A stretch of 27,905 nucleotides of DNA from contig JNEM01009384.1 of the NCBI GenBank assembly GCA_000697335.1, positions 1 through 27,905 of the forward strand. Direction: 5' to 3'. A program made the translations under genes and the position numbers. The DNA is from Conidiobolus incongruus B7586. Taxonomy: Eukaryota; Entomophthoromycota; Entomophthoromycetes; Entomophthorales; Conidiobolaceae. This document shows positions 11,203-22,208 of this stretch, piece by piece. The notes under the pieces are model-generated. The model saw nothing but the letters and a program-made list of their open reading frames with translations, made no database searches and was not told the origin of the DNA. Numbering within the stretch: the stretch's first letter is position 1; the number at the start of each line of letters is the position of its first letter.

Positions 11203-12496
11203 ATGTCTTCTTCAGCAACTCAGCCCCATAGAATTCGTCTTAGACTGAATTTTGGGTCGCCTACCACTATGAGATTGAACCGGTCATTAAATTTGCACCA
11301 TGTTAATTCGCAACCCACTCCACCTAATGCTACAAATAATGCAAGTCTTGGTAACTTACTCAACTCGAATAATTTAAGAAACTCTGAAGTTGAGTTGAGG
11401 TCAAACTCGGACCAGGAAGCATCGCCAACACCACTTTCTAATTCTTTGTCTAATGAAGGGTCCGAGGATTCTAATCAGACTGCTAGTTCCATCACCCTCA
11501 ATGAGGCTCATGAGTTAGATAGTATTCCTACTATAACTCAAAGGCGTCGACTATTAAAACTTCCACGAAAAAACATAACTCAAACTAAGTCAGTATCGCC
11601 TTCTATTTATTCGCAAACTACTACATCCCAAATTACCTTAGAGTCAGCCCCAATTCTGAGAAAGCTCTATCTACCCAGAAGAAAATTCAGAGGAACCAAA
11701 AGGAGTATTTTGAAGACCGAAAATGCTGAATATAAGTCAGATAGTGATACACTTATACCTACTAGAGGCTTACATCTCAAAACGCAGCCAGTTTTTGGGT
11801 AAGTGATAATTTTTTTTGAATTAATTTGTAATGTTAATATACATATTATAGAATTCGAGGATCTCTAGCATTTAATAATAAACATTCCAAAAAAAGTAGG
11901 TTATTGACTATAAATCAATTAATACATATACTAACTTATAAAACCCAGCACGACGCAAGGGACCCCAACCCTTAGTAAGACGAGTACTTTTAAAGAATGC
12001 GAATATGGCAATATTCGAACAAATCAGGCTCATGAAAGATACCAAACCGCGAGGATGGAAATTAGAGAAAATTGATATATTATCTGACAATAGCTCTGGT
12101 ACCTCTGTGAGAGCATGGAGACCAAGTAAGTAAAATCTATCAATATAAACCCTTCAATATACTAATCCAATTGTAGTATCCAATAGAAAAATTCGACCGA
12201 TCATTCCACCTTCTGCGATTCCAATCAGCAAAGCTCCCAAGATGTCAACACGCACAGTGCAGCCCCATACGATACCACCACCTTCTAACGTTAGCAAAAC
12301 GATCACTGCGAACCGTGGTGCAATTCCCGTCCTGTCGTTCATAGACGAGAATGGCAACAAACGATTGCAATGTCCAGGTAAAGATTGTCCCAAACATTTT
12401 GCAGATCGTTGCGGTCTTAACCGTCACAAGAAAAAGTATCATCCAGAGTTGAAAGATACTGGATTACCCCATTTGTCTAAATCTAACCATCACTAA
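11203..12496 (+). CDS. Single C2H2 zinc-finger protein, paralog A
   Basis: I do not recognise a named family. Four exons: 11203-11798, 11852-11895, 11949-12125 and 12177-12496. Total 1137 nt, 378 aa; introns are 53, 53 and 51 nt. The N-terminal half is low-complexity, rich in Ser, Thr, Asn and Pro, with a short basic block RLRLNFGSP near the start. A conserved basic patch LPRRKFRGTKRSILK precedes PTRGLHLKTQPVFG at the first splice. The C terminus holds one zinc finger, Cys338-x4-Cys343-x12-His356-x4-His361, preceded by FIDENGNKRLQ. A DNA-binding regulator is a reasonable guess but one finger alone is weak evidence. It forms a convergent pair with a paralog ending at 13055. The 5' leader is pyrimidine-rich. 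Confidence 0.85.
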
Positions 12497-13054
12497 AGCT
12501 ATGTATATATTGATAATGATGTCAGAATTACTTGCATTAGCTTATTTCAATATGATTAGTTCAACTTCCCAATTAACTATATTTTATTAACAATTAAATT
12601 GCTAAGCCATATTTTATAAACCTCCAACCTAATCCAATCATTTTATAAACAATCAAGTAACTTAGAATTAATCAAATTGTAAATTAAATACACCTTTAAT
12701 GCCAAGTCATTTTTTAAATTTTATTAATAATAAATTCAAAATACCAAAGAAAAATATTTTTAGATAAATTTTATTTGTCAAACCAATATTTAATTTTGTT
12801 CATTGATGATTTATATTAGGTGGTGATGTTTTAGTGGAATGATTAAAAATAGGTAACGTATTATGGCCAAAGATGAGAGTTGATCCATTATAGTGTAACT
12901 TTCAATAATGTGGGTGCTGATTGAGTTCGTTGGTATAGACAACTTTTTCCAATTCGTTTTTATATTTGCCACCAGGGATCTTAATAAAAATTATTTGTAA
13001 TTAAAATGAGTTAAAGTCTAAAAATAATATAAACAATTGAAAAAAACTCTAGTC
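12497..13054. other. Spacer between convergent paralogs, with one exon-like stretch
   Basis: AT-rich apart from 12840-12985. On the minus strand 12979-12902 follows an ATTAAG acceptor-like site and reads IPGGKYKNELEKVVYTNELN, then QHPHY and a stop. It cannot be joined in frame to the upstream paralog's last exon, and no ATG lies between them. It may be a relic exon. Confidence 0.4.
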
Positions 13055-14411
13055 TTATGATGAGGGTTGAATGGGTGGCAATTGAGCTCCGAGTGGTCCA
13101 ATCTCGGGATGGTGACGATTTTTGTGGCGATTGAGACCACAGCGGTCAGCAAAGTGCTTGGGACAGTCTTTACCAGGGCATTGGAGTCGTTTGTTGCCAT
13201 TCTCGTCGATAAATGTGACCACTGGAATCATACCCTTATCGTTTGTTGTGGGCTTGGGCATTGTTAGGGCCTTGGGTGCGGGAATAGTGTGAGGTTGAAC
13301 AGGTTTCGAAATATTTGTCTTACGATGGATTGCTGGAGCTGGTGGTGGAATGAATGATGATTGGATCTTGCGAGTGGATGCTAATATTAACTTAGTTTTG
13401 AAAATTATCAGTTTACTAGGTTTAAACTTACTTGGTCGCCATACATACGCTACGTTGTTTTGATGGTCTCTGTCCTGAGGAGTGATCGATTCCAACTTCC
13501 ACTTTCTGGGTTTCAAATCTTTTTGTGCCATGATTCTGTGTAATGCCATCATATTAGCATTTTTAACTAGTACCCTTTTGAAAAGTGGTTGAGGACCTTT
13601 CCTACGGCCTATAGAGAATATTGATTAGAAATTGAAAATTTAAAAATTTTAAACATCAATATTTCAAATAAACAATAATGATTTAAAATAATAATTTAAA
13701 CTTACTCTTTTTATGATATTTAGCTTTCCAAGCCATTATACCGCGAATACTAAGTTGAAATGGTTAGAAAAATACAAATAGTAAAAATTTGTCAACTTAC
13801 CCAAATACTGGTTGAGATTTGATCTCGATCTTGCGAGTTGGAATATTTTCTTGATCAGTTGTATTTTGAGAGCTGGCAGGTTTGAGCACACTTCGTTTAG
13901 TGCCACGAAGTTTGCGCTTAGGTGGATACAGCTTCTTAGCCAACTGAATTTGCGTAGGTGTAGGTGGTGTGGTAGTTGACACAGTTGCTTGTGACACTGG
14001 TGATGTAGAATCGGATGAAAATGTAACAAATTTTTTGCGAGCTGCTTTAAGAAGTCGGGGTCGGTATGGAACATGTTGAGTAGTTGTAAATTGATCAGCC
14101 GAGTCATCATTGGAAGGCTCGGGTAATTCGATTGGAGTAGCAGCTTCATCGGGTGAATTAGAGAGGGGTGTAGGAGAAGTAATTGTGTGCTGGAATTCTT
14201 GCTCATGCCCAGAAGGACTAGAGTCAACAGAGGGATTGAGAAGATTAGTGAGCTTGGCAGGTGATATTATGGTTTTAGCAGGCTGAGCTGTATTGAGGTA
14301 GTTTATATCAGGCGAGCGCTTAAGGGAAGTCGATACGGTGGCGTGAGCTGGAGGGCTGGTCATATTGAGACGAAGCTTCACAGGGGACTGAGTGTAAGAA
14401 GGAGATGACAT
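13055..14411 (-). CDS. Single C2H2 zinc-finger protein, paralog B
   Basis: Paralog of the gene at 11203-12496. Exons: 14411-13801, 13749-13706, 13608-13432 and 13380-13055. Total 1158 nt, 385 aa. Exons 2 (44 nt) and 3 (177 nt) have exactly the same lengths and phases as in paralog A, so the intron positions are shared; introns are 51, 97 and 51 nt. Shared blocks: KLRLN near the start, SPTPLSNS, PPKRKLRGTKRSVLK, IPTRKIEIKSQPVFGIRG, VLVKNANMM, and the C-terminal finger Cys345-x4-Cys350-x12-His363 with His367/368. QENIP (before TRK) recalls a KEN-type box, but that is only suggestive. Intron 3 is 51 nt with no stop, so retaining it would keep the frame. The function is unknown; a nuclear regulator is possible. 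Confidence 0.85.
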
Positions 14412-14599
14412 AAAATAAATAAAAATAAAATATGAAATTGGAGATAAAGAATTGGAAGAAGTGAGTCAAGAAATAAAACGAAGAAAAGAAGTGGAGGCTA
14501 AGGTGAAGCTGAATGGGAATTTAGCATAATTGAAAGCGCACAATGTATGGATTCCAATTGGATTGGTTTGGTTTGTGATAAGTTGGCAATTGAGTGCTT

Positions 14600-14610
14600 G
14601 AGGGGGGAAA
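14600..14610 (-). promoter_or_regulatory. C-tract element upstream of zinc-finger paralog B
   Basis: Minus-strand TTTCCCCCCTC (14610-14600), about 190-199 nt before the ATG at 14411. It is the counterpart of the element at 11008-11020 and again includes CCCCT. Position and sequence agree, while the flanking DNA does not obviously align. Confidence 0.4.
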
Positions 14611-16380
14611 TAATTGCATCAACTGTAACCCAATGATATGATGAGACAGGATGGGAGGATAAAAAAGGATCAATTCGCAATTGTCCATAATTCTAAGCCT
14701 GTATGAGGTGGACTAATTGCGGTGGGCTCATTCCAAGTTTGCAATATTTTCATCAATCAACTTCATATACCAGCTTAATACCCTTCCTGACCCTATCTTT
14801 CATCCATCTCTCATATATACAGAATATTTAATAACAGTACCAAGATATTCAATATTCAATCATATTCAAAAAGGCCTTAATCATCCAATATTTCATAATT
14901 ATCACTAATCAACCAGTTCGGAAATATATTTAACTCGTATTTAAAAATTCACAGCTTGAAGCTTTATCTCATCTTCAATTCCATTCCAAGTAATCAATTC
15001 TAAATAAGAATTAAAATCAAAAAGTAAAATATGAAAAACATAATGTATAAACTTAAATATTACAAAAATATTATATTACTTTTTATTATATTACATTCAC
15101 TTTTTTAAAATTTTTCATTTTTTTAAAGTTTTCAAATTTTATTAAAAACTCTCTTCAAAAATTTTTTTAACCCTGAAAAATGTTTACAGTTTGCATATTT
15201 CTAAATTAGGAAATTTCAGTATTGATATTAAGATTTTATGCAAATTAAATTTAAAATTGCATAAAGTTTTTAAGAATTGTGAGATAAAGTTAAGATTTTG
15301 GTCAGATTAGTTTTGTTTGATAATTGGAAGTGATTAGTAATCAATTTTAAATAGTACAATATATTGTGCTGCGTTTAGTGATTATTAGATTATCCGTTTT
15401 GAGAGATTCAGCTAATATCATTACTCAATTATATTATTTCATTTTCTAAAAATATTTTGAATAATTGAGCTACCAGTGTATTCTACATGATAAATAAAAC
15501 GATAAGAAAAGGCCAACTAGGGAAATAATTTTTTAAAGTAGATATACATAGATATCATTAACTTATAACATTGAACTAGAATTAATTTACTATGTATATT
15601 AAACAATAATAGTAATAAGTTGTTAATACAATTTTGAAAAATATTAATTTCAATGAGTTTTGGTTTTTAAATTTCAAAAAATAAATCTAACAAATAGTGA
15701 AACAATTAGATTCTTTGAGAGTCATTTGGTTAAAAATTAAATTTTTGCACTATTTTTACATATTAAGAATAAGAACTGTAGGCAATAATAATGCGTAAAT
15801 CGCCAAAGGTTATTATTCAGTTTATTGTTGAGTAATACAAAGATATCGATATTTTTAATCTTTATATACATGTCAAATATATATTATTCTAGCAAAAAAC
15901 TAAATCAAATTATTGTACCATAAATTTCAAGATTGAGGGTATATTATTCAAAAATATTTTTGTGTATTTAATCATAATTTAATTCAAACTAAATCACTTT
16001 GACTAGTTTCATAAATAATCATATACAGAGTTTTTACATATAACTTTTTGAAATATTTTAAAAAATCTATTATATTAAAATACTTATGGACTCAAAAAAT
16101 TTACAACATCTAAACCTGTCCAAAATCTATTTTCTTATTTAATTATATTAACTAATAAATTTCAATAGAATGAAATCTATCATATATAATATTTTGTTCA
16201 ATTAATAAAATTATTGACTTAATGCTTTTTCTATCAAAGCAATTAAGAGATTTATTTTCATATAACTGAAAAAATAATGTCACATTATATACTACATTTT
16301 AAAATTTTATAGGATACTAAATTTAAGACATACATTAATTTCTCATTTGCGATTACTCAAAGAACAGGAATAATTAAAAG

Positions 16381-16401
16381 TAATAATAATAATAATAATA
16401 T
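16381..16401. repeat. TAA microsatellite
   Basis: Six perfect TAA units plus a partial one, in intergenic DNA. Confidence 0.85.
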
Positions 16402-17373
16402 CATTGGAAGCAAGTTATGGTTTTAATATTAAATAATACTCAGTAAATAATTGATTTACATAAATTAATGCTTATTAGGTGTTGTAATCAATAAAAATTA
16501 ACTGTGAAGATTTGCAAAAAAATATTTTCTAATACAAGTCATATAAAATGAGAGGTATTTGAAATACTAGATTTGGTAAAGGAATGTTTAGAATTGTTAG
16601 ATAATTCTCAAATCTGATCTTTAAGCTGAAATAAATTAATTTTTGTAGAAATTTATTTGAAATTATCATATTTTCAAATGTTATCAAGTTATAAATTTAT
16701 TTCATGATACTTTGAGCTCACATTTAGAGACGAAAAAACAAGCAATTTCAATTTTAAGAGCTATGTAATTTCTGACTAGTTTGTAAAAGCTAAATTAATA
16801 AATAAAAATAAACTAAGTAAAAAGTTTATGTTGTACTAATTTGATCAACTATTAAGGGATGGCCATATCATGAATCAGAGATTATATTTTATTAATTTGA
16901 GTTAATTAATTACTTTTAAGAATTCTAAATAAACTCCTAAATTCATATTATATTATGATTTCTTTCGTGATATTTTTCAGCAAATGTTAAGAATAATAAT
17001 ATTAAAACCATCATTAAACATCTATCAATTCTTGGTTGAAAATGAACCACTAATAATTTTGGTTTAAATAAATAAATTCAATAGTTTTTAATTTCGAAAA
17101 TTTTATCAATATACATTCAGTATAATAATACAATGGTAATTTTTTTACTAGTTGTATTATAATTAATAATTACTGAAATAAAATTATGTTAATCAATGAT
17201 ACAATTATTAACAAGAATTGCCAAGTTTTGAATGATAAAAATTCAAATTGTTAAAATATATTAATTATTAAAAATTAATTTATTAAAAACAGTGAATTGC
17301 TCTAATAAAAATATTTAAAATTAGATCAAAGCAGTTATATATATGTGTGAGAAAATGTACTGCAGTAAGCAAA

Positions 17374-18629
17374 TTAATTTTGAATTTTCAACACTTTTTG
17401 AACAGCTTGGAGGACGGTAGCGTGGTGAGAAGCATGAGATGCAACTATGCCCTTATTCAACTTGAGCGTACGACCTTGAGAGAAGTCGATCTTCTTGCCG
17501 TAAACATCCGTGACTTTGCCGCCAGCTTCGCCGACGAGAAGGACACCTGAAGCATGATCCCAAATTTTCTCTTCATATGTGGCAGATACTGGGAGGCGGA
17601 GATAGATATCACCATCACCTCTGGAAATTGAAGCATATTTGCATTGACTATCCATCTTGACAGATTCGGCTTTAAGACCCAGCTCTTGAGCGATCTTTTG
17701 TGAGTCATCGTGGGAAGAATGGCCAGATTCGACACTTTCGCAGAATTTGGCCTGAGTGAGATCAGAGACGAGTCTCATTTGGATGGGCTTTTCTGAAGGA
17801 TCATCGAATGAACGCTAAATCAAATTAAGATTAATGTGAGTTTAGGTGCAATATGATGGGGTTACCTGATAGGCTCCTTGGCCCTTTTGAACAATAAATA
17901 GTGTGCCTTTGGCAGAATCTGGGTCGGAGAAGTCGACAGAAAGGTTGGGACCTCCCATGACACCAAGTTGTACTTCACCATCAACGATAAGGGCAAGACA
18001 GACGGCATATTGGCCACCCCTTAAGAATCCCTTAGTACCGTCAACGGGGTCCAATGTCCAGAATCTTCCGGTAGAGCCACCTTCATAGTCACCCAAATCA
18101 ATTGCGTCCAAAATCTGACATATTGGATTAATATTAATATTAAAAACTTAACAGGAAAGATTACTTGATCCCTCGTGACTGGCTGATCAGCAACTTCATT
18201 GACAAGTTGAACAATTCTTTCACTCAAGTTTTGACCTTCTTCACTTCTAAGGAATGATGACTCCTCTTCACCAACAATAGAATCTTCGGGGAAATTGTTT
18301 TTTATTATCCAATTAACGATGGCTTGAGCACCAAAATCAGCAACTAAATATCAATATATTCAAGTTAAATTTTTGATATTATATTTTAAAATGGTATAAA
18401 AGGTCAATAGTACTATATGTTGAGAACATTATACTTACGTGTGACTGGACTCTTATCCTTCTTAGTAATTGCGTCATTAGCTTGAACCAGTGTGCAAAAT
18501 ACTTGATCACAAAGTTTGGAAGCCTTTAAAACTGCATCAATGGCAACTTGTCTTTCTTTTGAATAATCTTATTTAAGTTCATTAATAAAAACATTTATCA
18601 AAATATTTGATAATGTATTTACCTGACAT
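17374..18629 (-). CDS. MET22: 3'(2'),5'-bisphosphate nucleotidase (HAL2/MET22/BPNT1 type)
   Basis: Hydrolyses 3'-phosphoadenosine 5'-phosphate from sulfate assimilation to AMP; the yeast enzyme is the lithium/sodium-sensitive Hal2/Met22. Exons: 18629-18623, 18567-18439, 18343-18165, 18114-17866 and 17814-17374. Total 1005 nt, 334 aa; introns are 55, 95, 50 and 51 nt. Metal and substrate motifs of the inositol-monophosphatase fold: SPVTLADFGAQA (Asp48), VGEEESS (Glu71), LDPVDGTKGFLRGGQY (Asp127, Asp130) and WDHASG (Asp274). The start is in a 7-nt first exon (ATGTCAG), giving MSDYSKERQVA, which matches the yeast N terminus; without it exon 2 has no suitable ATG. Intron 1 uses an AAG acceptor, unlike the TAG seen in most others. 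The symbol is provisional, the family secure. Confidence 0.94.
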
Positions 18630-19318
18630 TTTTAAATATTAATTAATTTGTTAATAATTGTCTGATAATATTAAATAAGCGTTGCGGAAATTGAATTATG
18701 AATATTATTCAAATTATTGAAATTTAATTATAGTATTTTGTAATGACTAATGATTAATGATTAATAATACTATTATTTATAATTTTTTTTATTGATTTTA
18801 GAGTTAATATCTCTTAATAATCAAATCAATCAATTGATTATTAATAAACTTTGAATAGGTAGACATATCTTGAGATACTCAATTATGGGATTAGGGACTT
18901 TGTTTTCGGTTTAATTGGTCAACTAGTTGATGTCGTAAGTTCCAAAATTGTAATTGGTATTGATAAATGTTATCTAATATTAATCTATTGAAATATCATG
19001 TATTGAATGGATAAAAATACCTTATTTAAATCTTTTAGACCTGCAATTTAATTGATTAAATAAACATAGAAAATTTCAATTTCAATTCTGATTATTTATT
19101 AAATTCAATTAATATATAACCTGAAATTAACCTATATTGAATTTCAAATTGTTTGAGGTATACAGCCAATTAAAGGTTACAAAATATTCTTAAAGTGTCT
19201 AATAATCCAATAAAATTAAATTATAATGAGGTTTCATTAATATCACAATTCATATTAAATGAGTTGATTTGATGAGAATGTGTAAATCAAAAATTAATTT
19301 AGCTAAAATATAAATATA
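18630..19318. other. AT-rich spacer
   Basis: Upstream of the nucleotidase gene and of the mariner relic. No open frame, RNA gene or clear inverted terminal repeat of the relic could be seen. Confidence 0.55.
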
Positions 19319-19769
19319 ATGAAAGTTACAAAAGAACATATAGAATATGTCATTTTGTATGAATATTGTTGAGAAGCTCAGGTGAAGGCTACGTTTCAAA
19401 AAACTCAAGTAATTTATGGTACAAAAGAGTGGGTCAAGCTTCTTTTCCAGATTTTTTAAAATTCGAGAGAAGTTTTTTAATAATAAAAATGAATGGAGTG
19501 TTGGAAGGATTCTTGAATTTGAAGATCAAGCTGTGATATATTTATTTGATGGAAAGAATGATCTATAGCAAATTGTAATTATTAAGTTACTTGACTCTAC
19601 AAGATGAAATGTTATAAGGCATCTTGAACTACTTGATTATATATTAAAAATAGTAGATGGGTTAAGAAATACAACAAAATGGGTAAAAGCTTCAAAATGG
19701 TCGATTTCCTGGCTTATCACAAGTGTCTATGAATCTAGAATTTCTACTGATATCACCTCTTCAGACTAA
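19319..19769 (+). mobile_element. Decayed mariner-type (Tc1/mariner) transposase fragment
   Basis: Transposase of a plain DNA transposon, covering roughly the N-terminal DNA-binding half up to the first catalytic Asp. It begins MKVTKEHIEYVILYEYC, close to the mariner KEHIRHVLLYEF start. Later pieces in other frames are EGYVSKNSSNLWYKR (like EG-VSERT-Q-WF-R), RFFKIREKFFNN followed by GRILEFEDQ (like WF-RFRSGDF...GRP-EFDDD), and NVIRHLELLDYI (like the helix TVIRHL--LGY). It ends around STDITSSD, matching the region of the mariner T-GDEKW motif. There are at least two frameshifts and several stops; the C-terminal half and terminal repeats are not recognisable. The element is clearly old. It could not be assigned to a mariner subfamily. 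Confidence 0.72.
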
Positions 19770-20168
19770 TTGGGCAAAAACTCAGACTATTGATAATATG
19801 TTCCTTTACTTGTTCTTTCCAGTATCCCCGCGAAAACTGAGATTAATTACTAAGAACCCTTAATATTGCCATCAAAGCGAATATTTATTAACTTGAATTA
19901 AATAAATAATACTATTTATTATAAATAATCATATTAATTAAAAACTAAAACTCAAACTTGATAATATCAATTTAACAGTCAAATTATGAATTTTAACCAT
20001 AATTTTAATTTAACAATTCATTAACATTAAATTCATTAAATTTCTCATACTTAAGAACAATTCGTTTTTATCCTTTTAATATCCAATAATATATTTTAAA
20101 AATATTATATATTGAAAATATATATATATATATATATTTATTAATAATATTAACAAAAATTATAAACT
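19770..20168. other. Spacer with BUD6 promoter
   Basis: The first 90 bases may be the end of the mariner relic: a frame reading NWAKTQTIDNMFLYLFF without a clear family match. The rest is AT-rich. No other gene is seen. Confidence 0.5.
20118..20137. repeat. (AT)10 dinucleotide run just upstream of BUD6
   Basis: Ten perfect AT units ending 31 nt before the BUD6 ATG. It lies in the proximal promoter or leader and could act as a TATA-like or nucleosome-excluding tract, which is inference. Confidence 0.8.
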
Positions 20169-22208
20169 ATGGAAAATTTGAATAGTAAACATACAGATAA
20201 TCAGGATCACTCACATTTAAAAACTTCAACGGAGATGGATTTGACCAAGGCTTTTAGCAAACCTCCATTGACTCGAACTTCATCGGGTGGGAGTAATGCA
20301 TTCTCTGAGACTGGCGTTTTAAATCCGAACGACCCTATGAGTCCAAGGTTCTCATTGAGGCGAGCCAGTACTACCCGTCTCAAAATGGGTTTGGCTACGG
20401 ATAAGAAAACAGCACGTCAGAGTCAATTGATTAATTCTCAAGATTTGAAAACTACAGTCAGTGACCCAGTTCCCCAAGCTGGGGAACCTTTACAATTTAA
20501 AACTACGTCGGAGGAGCCAGAAAGTATGGATTCAAACCACTCCGATGGAAAGTTTAATTCCAATGGTAATTTATTTTCTATTGTTTATTAGTTCACGATA
20601 TTGAATTAACTGTTTTAGGTATGTTAGTCAACTTCAAGCGTCTATTTTTATCCACCGAAACGGAGTGTAGAAAAGTGTCTTACAGTGGCGAGTGCAGTAA
20701 AAGTGCTTTAACACAACTATTTTGTCAAACTTTCCCTCATCTTACCAATATTCCTCAACTACCCGAAATCTATATTAAAGACCCCATACTCAATGTATTT
20801 TACGAGTTGGAAGATTTTAGCGAGGTTGTAGAAGGGTCAATACTCAAGTTACAATTAGAACGTAAGTTTGAATTTGATCAATATTTCAGAATATTCATTC
20901 ATCAATTTTGGTATTTTTTTTATAGATACAAATAATCAAATTTATTCCAAATTGGATTCTGGTTTCTCAATACTTACTATGGAAATTCATGATTTGAGAA
21001 AATTAATGAAAGAGAAAAATCAATTAGATGCAATTAATCAAAAGAGAAATAGCTTAACTACGAGAGTTGTTGAAGCTTTTAAAAAGAATTCCAGTCAGGA
21101 GTCAAAGTCCTCTAATTTGTCAAATGAAGTCACCTCTAATCAAGCAGTCAACTCGAAAGAAGCTGAGGCAATGGCTGAAGAGATTAAGAGCTTGAAGAGA
21201 GAGCTCACAACCTTAAGACAAACTCACAACGATTTCAAGAAGGAGGCTCAGGAAATTATTGAAAATCTTACTCTAATGACTACAAACTTGAATAAACAGC
21301 TCGCTGAAGAGCCCAACGCGGTGCGCAAACTGATATTAGCTGGAAAGACTCGAATGAAGCAATCAGAAGTAACACTCAACGACCGTATGGAAGAACTTCA
21401 AAACGATCTTGAAAACTTCCGTCTGGATCTCGTCAAACGTAAATGTAAACCAAGTGCCCAGCGTATGAATCATGCTGCTAAGGAACTCGAAGCTCTGAGG
21501 TCCGAGCTTTTAATTGAACAAGAATTCATTGCCACCGTCAAGCCCACTTGGAAGAAGACTTGGGAAGAAGAACTTCAAAACATTGTTAAGGAGCAAATGA
21601 TCCTAAAGGAATATGATGCTTTTATCCAAGATCTTTGTGAGGACCATAAGAGCTTTTCAGAACTCTTTACACAGCTTCAGCAGCTTACCGAGTTGACAAG
21701 GCAAGGCTCCTTCAAGATGCGCTTCAATAAAGCTGCACCTCAAGACCACTTCTCCCTTGAATCAGTGTTCCACGAAATCCATTGTATTGATATCGACCAT
21801 GAACGACGTCTTCAAGCTGCCGAGGAAAATGAACGTGCACGCAAATGGGAGTTGGAAAATACGCCCAACGAATTTGAAGAGGAGTTGGCCGAGTTTGTTG
21901 GCAGTCGCAGGCTAAAGAAGACAGGTGGTACCGAGGAGCTCGACAGACGTCGTCGCGAGCAAGATGAGATCAACTTGAGGAATATGCTGGCGCCTCCCCC
22001 ACCCCCAGAAAAGCCCAAGGGTGACAAGCCCCGCACCAGGAGGATCCGTCAGCCCAAGCCACTCCCCGAAGATGACGCAAGCGCAGCACCCGAATCAGCA
22101 CCAGCGCCGGAACCAGCATCCAAAACGGAAACCACGGATGGATTAGTGAATTTTGACGATACTGACTTCTCCAAACCGCTTCCATCCATTCCTCAAGACG
22201 AACAATAA
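20169..22208 (+). CDS. BUD6: BUD6/AIP3, actin- and formin-binding polarity protein
   Basis: In yeast, Bud6 is a polarisome component that binds actin monomers and stimulates the formin Bni1. Three exons: 20169-20565, 20619-20861 and 20926-22208. Total 1923 nt, 640 aa; introns are 53 and 64 nt. Residues 1-133 are a variable Ser/Thr/Asn-rich tail. The AIP3 domain starts near MLVNFKRLF (134), with LPEIYIKDP and FYELEDFSEVVEGSIL typical of the family. A coiled-coil-rich region follows (292-340 and beyond), and the conserved SRRLKKTGGTEELDRRRREQ closes the domain. Residues 569-640 are a Pro/Ala/Glu-rich tail opening with APPPPP. Codons in that tail are markedly richer in G and C than the rest of the gene. 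The exon 2-3 join (E-H-T-N-N-Q) is inferred from splice sites and frame. Confidence 0.9.

Larger units (their letters stand above)
14412..17373. other. Gene desert of about 3 kb
   Basis: The first 500 bases hold paralog B's promoter and leader, plus a moderately GC-rich stretch (14690-14900) that resembles another promoter but leads to no gene. The rest (15000-17340) is almost pure A/T with stops in every frame. There is a 12-nt palindrome ACAATATATTGT near 15350 and a TAA microsatellite at 16381. I see no transposon ends or RNA gene. Confidence 0.55.

Noticed and set aside
12902-13380. Alternative C terminus for paralog B spliced to the orphan exon at 12979
   Set aside because: The possible donors examined in the last exon are in a phase that gives an early stop in the orphan segment.
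14717-14908. Plus-strand 63-codon frame upstream of paralog B
   Set aside because: Low-complexity composition, no family resemblance, no splice context; more likely promoter-like DNA.
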